Positions 61,763 through 64,000 of a DNA stretch of 64,000 nt are shown here, piece by piece. The stretch covers positions 67,959,436-68,023,435 of the forward strand of contig NC_086381.1 of assembly GCF_036588685.1 (NCBI RefSeq). The letters are read 5' to 3'. The stretch is from Mytilus trossulus. Its lineage: Eukaryota; Mollusca; Bivalvia; Mytilida; Mytilidae. Below the pieces are notes generated by a model. That model saw only the letters and a program-made list of their open reading frames with translations, made no database searches and was not told the DNA's origin. How positions within the stretch are numbered: position 1 is the stretch's first letter; every line of letters begins with the position of its first letter. The translations under genes were made by a program, and so were the position numbers.

Positions 61763-63897
61763 TCAACTTTTCTCTAAAATCATGTCTATATAGGCACCAG
61801 ATATTAAATCTGATTTTGAGATTCCAAGTTTGGTCATTAAATCATCAGCAATACTTTGACCCTCGTCCACTGTTTGTCCTTCCTTCATCACAACCTGCAA
61901 TGCAATTATTAAAAACAATTGAAAATCAATCAAAGAACAACTAAAAACAACTCAATACTAAACACAGTCAATGTGTCCTCACATATTAATCTTTAAGGTT
62001 TAAATGAAATTTTATGCAGATATTCAATACAAAATACACATTCGTTTACACATTTATTGGTGTCATAACATTGGCTGTCATGCTCAGATTCCCCAAAAAA
62101 TATAGTTCGACATCGTTCAGTCACTTACAATATGTCATCTTTTTAATTTGAAGTTTACTTTAAAGCTAGGTACCAATGCACCATAATTGAAATACGTGTA
62201 CCTCGATCATTAGCTATAGTGTGTAATACTTAAAGCTAAGAGCTCAAAAAGGAAATTTTATTTACCTCAAGTTCCATGAAATCGCCATCATTAAGATTAT
62301 GAACTTTGTCAATGTGGACACGTGTTTGTCCTACCATATAAAGAGTTCTTGTTTTCTTCACTTCTCCCTTTATACCAAGACATTTACCAAGGGTCTCCTG
62401 CGTAAAAAAAATACATTATTTTAAAAATGCAAACAAATAACGAAGCGTAAGAATTAAAATTTTTAAGTTAATGAATTAACCATTATTAACGTTAAAAACG
62501 TTGTCATGCAACTGGTTAAGAAGGATCTCAGCAGTTGCATGATTTATTTCATCTTTTGGTGTACAAGTAAGGAATCTACGGACAATGTTAATTTTGTATC
62601 ATTAAACGAAATGGAAATAGTATTTTCGGATTTCGACTGCCGTAAAAACTTGTTAGCTCTCACACACTTTTGTTAAAACAGTAAGGAAACTGGTCTTAAT
62701 ATATCATGTATAGATAGATAAAAATAACAACCAGAAAAGTATAGCCTTCAAGGAGATTAATTAAGGTTTCATGAGACAAAACATAAGGTTTTTTTTCTGT
62801 AAGAATTTACACATCTTTTAAAATACTGAATCAATATAGCATAATGGCGACCAATTTTCAAATCATAATATTAAGCAAAAACGAGGCTTTCCTGTTTCTA
62901 TATATCCAACATGTCCAAATATTGTGTAGATTGATATAGCCGATAATATAAATGCTGAGTTCACACATATATTCGAATTCGATTCGCTTTAACTAATTCT
63001 TTAACTTTTGATTTGTATTCGCAAACGCGTATTTCCAATGCGAAACGGATAATTCATATTAACCAATTCGAATCAATTCGAATTACAAAAGAAAAATGTG
63101 TAAACGCGATAAGGGAATTCCATTCGAATTAAATGTCTGTGTGAAAGAGGCATTAGTTATTGGACTGATGGACAAACGGACGCAAATGAAATTTTACATG
63201 TTTTATTCATTCTAAGTAGAGAATCAGTAAGCATCTGCATATAATTGATAAATATTCTTACTTTGAGACTGTCAGGGTTGGAAACTTCCGTAATGTTATA
63301 GTCGCTGAATTTGGGTCCAGTTTGGTCAGGTCTATCGTAGAAGATCAGTTGCGCAGTTTTACCCTATTTGGAGAAAAAGAAAAAAGTTTGTCAAGAAGTT
63401 CAACATAAATTTCAAGTCTCATGACAATACGCATGAGGAATACTGTTTTCTATCAATATAGACATTTGGACGATTTTTTTAACAGGAAAAGGGATCATCA
63501 TATTATTTCAGATCCGATTATTTTTTCTGCTTAAAAATTGAAATATTTTTTACAAATTTGTTTTAACATTCAATTGATTTTAAAATATGCAGAGTTGTGG
63601 TTCATATATGTAAGAGAATGTTGTCATAGTCACAATGATAGTTTATGTTGTTTAAACTGTTATATTGCATAACCCTCAAGTAAAAAAAATAAAATAAAAA
63701 CACCAACATCGTCATCTCAGGATGCATATAGGTAAATTTACCTCAATCTTTCGTAGTTTGAGTCTTCCCTTATCCACAGTGAAGAATGTGTCTTCCTGGT
63801 GTAGAATGGTTGGTCCCTCAGTACATATCTGTTCTGCTATCTTACAGACACCTCCTACGTCTTTTAAATGGGCTTTTATTTCAACGTTTGACGGCAT
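61763..63897 (-). CDS. CYTH-domain protein (CyaB-like; triphosphatase/adenylate cyclase superfamily)
   Basis: Four minus-strand exons, all with GT-AG introns in phase 0: 63897-63742, 63363-63262, 62397-62266 and 61894-61763. They give 173 residues, a normal size for a one-domain CYTH protein. The N-terminal strand is MPSNVEIKA (Glu6, Lys8). Further family marks are GRLKLR (44-49), FYDRPDQTGPK (60-70), a K-x-x-R motif near 100-103, VHIDKV (113-118) and GDFMELE (124-130), followed by the helical C-terminus ending at residue 173. CYTH enzymes bind triphosphate substrates with Mg or Mn inside a beta tunnel; members include thiamine triphosphatase, inorganic triphosphatase and class IV adenylate cyclase. 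Which substrate this one uses cannot be told from sequence. The classical first Glu of ExExK is Asn4, as I recall for this animal subgroup. No signal peptide, so probably cytosolic. A possible poly(A) signal lies at 61518-61513 on the minus strand. Confidence 0.88.
62951..63154. repeat. MITE-like element in intron 2 of the CYTH gene
   Basis: Imperfect inverted ends AATGCTGAGTTCACACA and TGTGTGAAAGAGGCATT. The interior repeats TTCGAATT-type motifs (ATTCGAATTCGATTCGC, CCAATTCGAATCAATTCG, CATTCGAATT). No coding sequence. The terminal theme (GCCTC-like then TCACAC) resembles the TCCGTT MITEs. Confidence 0.5.
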
Positions 63898-64000
63898 TTT
63901 GTAATTTGAGTATTACTGAAATTACAAATAAAAACTACGATAGAGGCCTCTATTGAGAAATCCTAGTTCGTGACTTTGGGATATAAATATTTTGCAGCAA

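Overview
The window reads as nuclear DNA of a marine mussel (Mytilus-like bivalve). It is AT-rich and intron-rich, with very low coding density. It is packed with dispersed repeats whose sequences I recognise from mussel genomes: a GCCAATGAGACAACTC-type repeat, Penelope-like retroelement fragments, Tc1-like relics and palindromic MITEs. The species is inference. No prokaryotic signal was seen.

Only two kinds of host gene can be supported. The main one is a cluster of five small genes for secreted cysteine-rich peptides. Four plus-strand tandem copies (A to D) have their ATG at 26048, 35551, 43788 and 52607, about 8 to 9.5 kb apart. A diverged fifth copy (E) is on the minus strand at 20056-23139. 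Each has a signal-peptide exon, a phase-1 intron and one exon holding the whole mature peptide. In A to D a further intron begins one base after the stop codon and leads to a purely untranslated third exon. A to D share a TATA-box promoter of about 100 bp with ETS-, RUNX- and nuclear-receptor-like sites. A to D have seven cysteines in the mature peptide and E has six. A piece of E-type promoter at 12.7-12.8 kb, with no gene behind it, points to a lost copy. The peptides are cationic and about 65-68 residues long. Their spacing loosely resembles an antistasin-type domain, but I do not recognise the family.

The second gene (61763-63897, minus) is a complete four-exon gene for a 173-residue CYTH-domain protein of the CyaB-like triphosphatase/adenylate cyclase superfamily.

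Layout: 0-5 kb, a TCCGTT-iterated MITE, a Penelope-like fragment and a TIR element; 5-9 kb, a foldback element and a tandem duplication; 9-18 kb, intergenic sequence, promoter relic, dispersed repeats and a second, interrupted MITE; 20-23 kb, gene E, whose intron holds a Tc1-like element that itself holds a Penelope-like element; 25-55 kb, the A to D array with transposon debris and a 2.4-kb TGAA satellite between C and D; 55-60 kb, retroelement fragments and low-complexity repeats; 61.7-64 kb, the CYTH gene.
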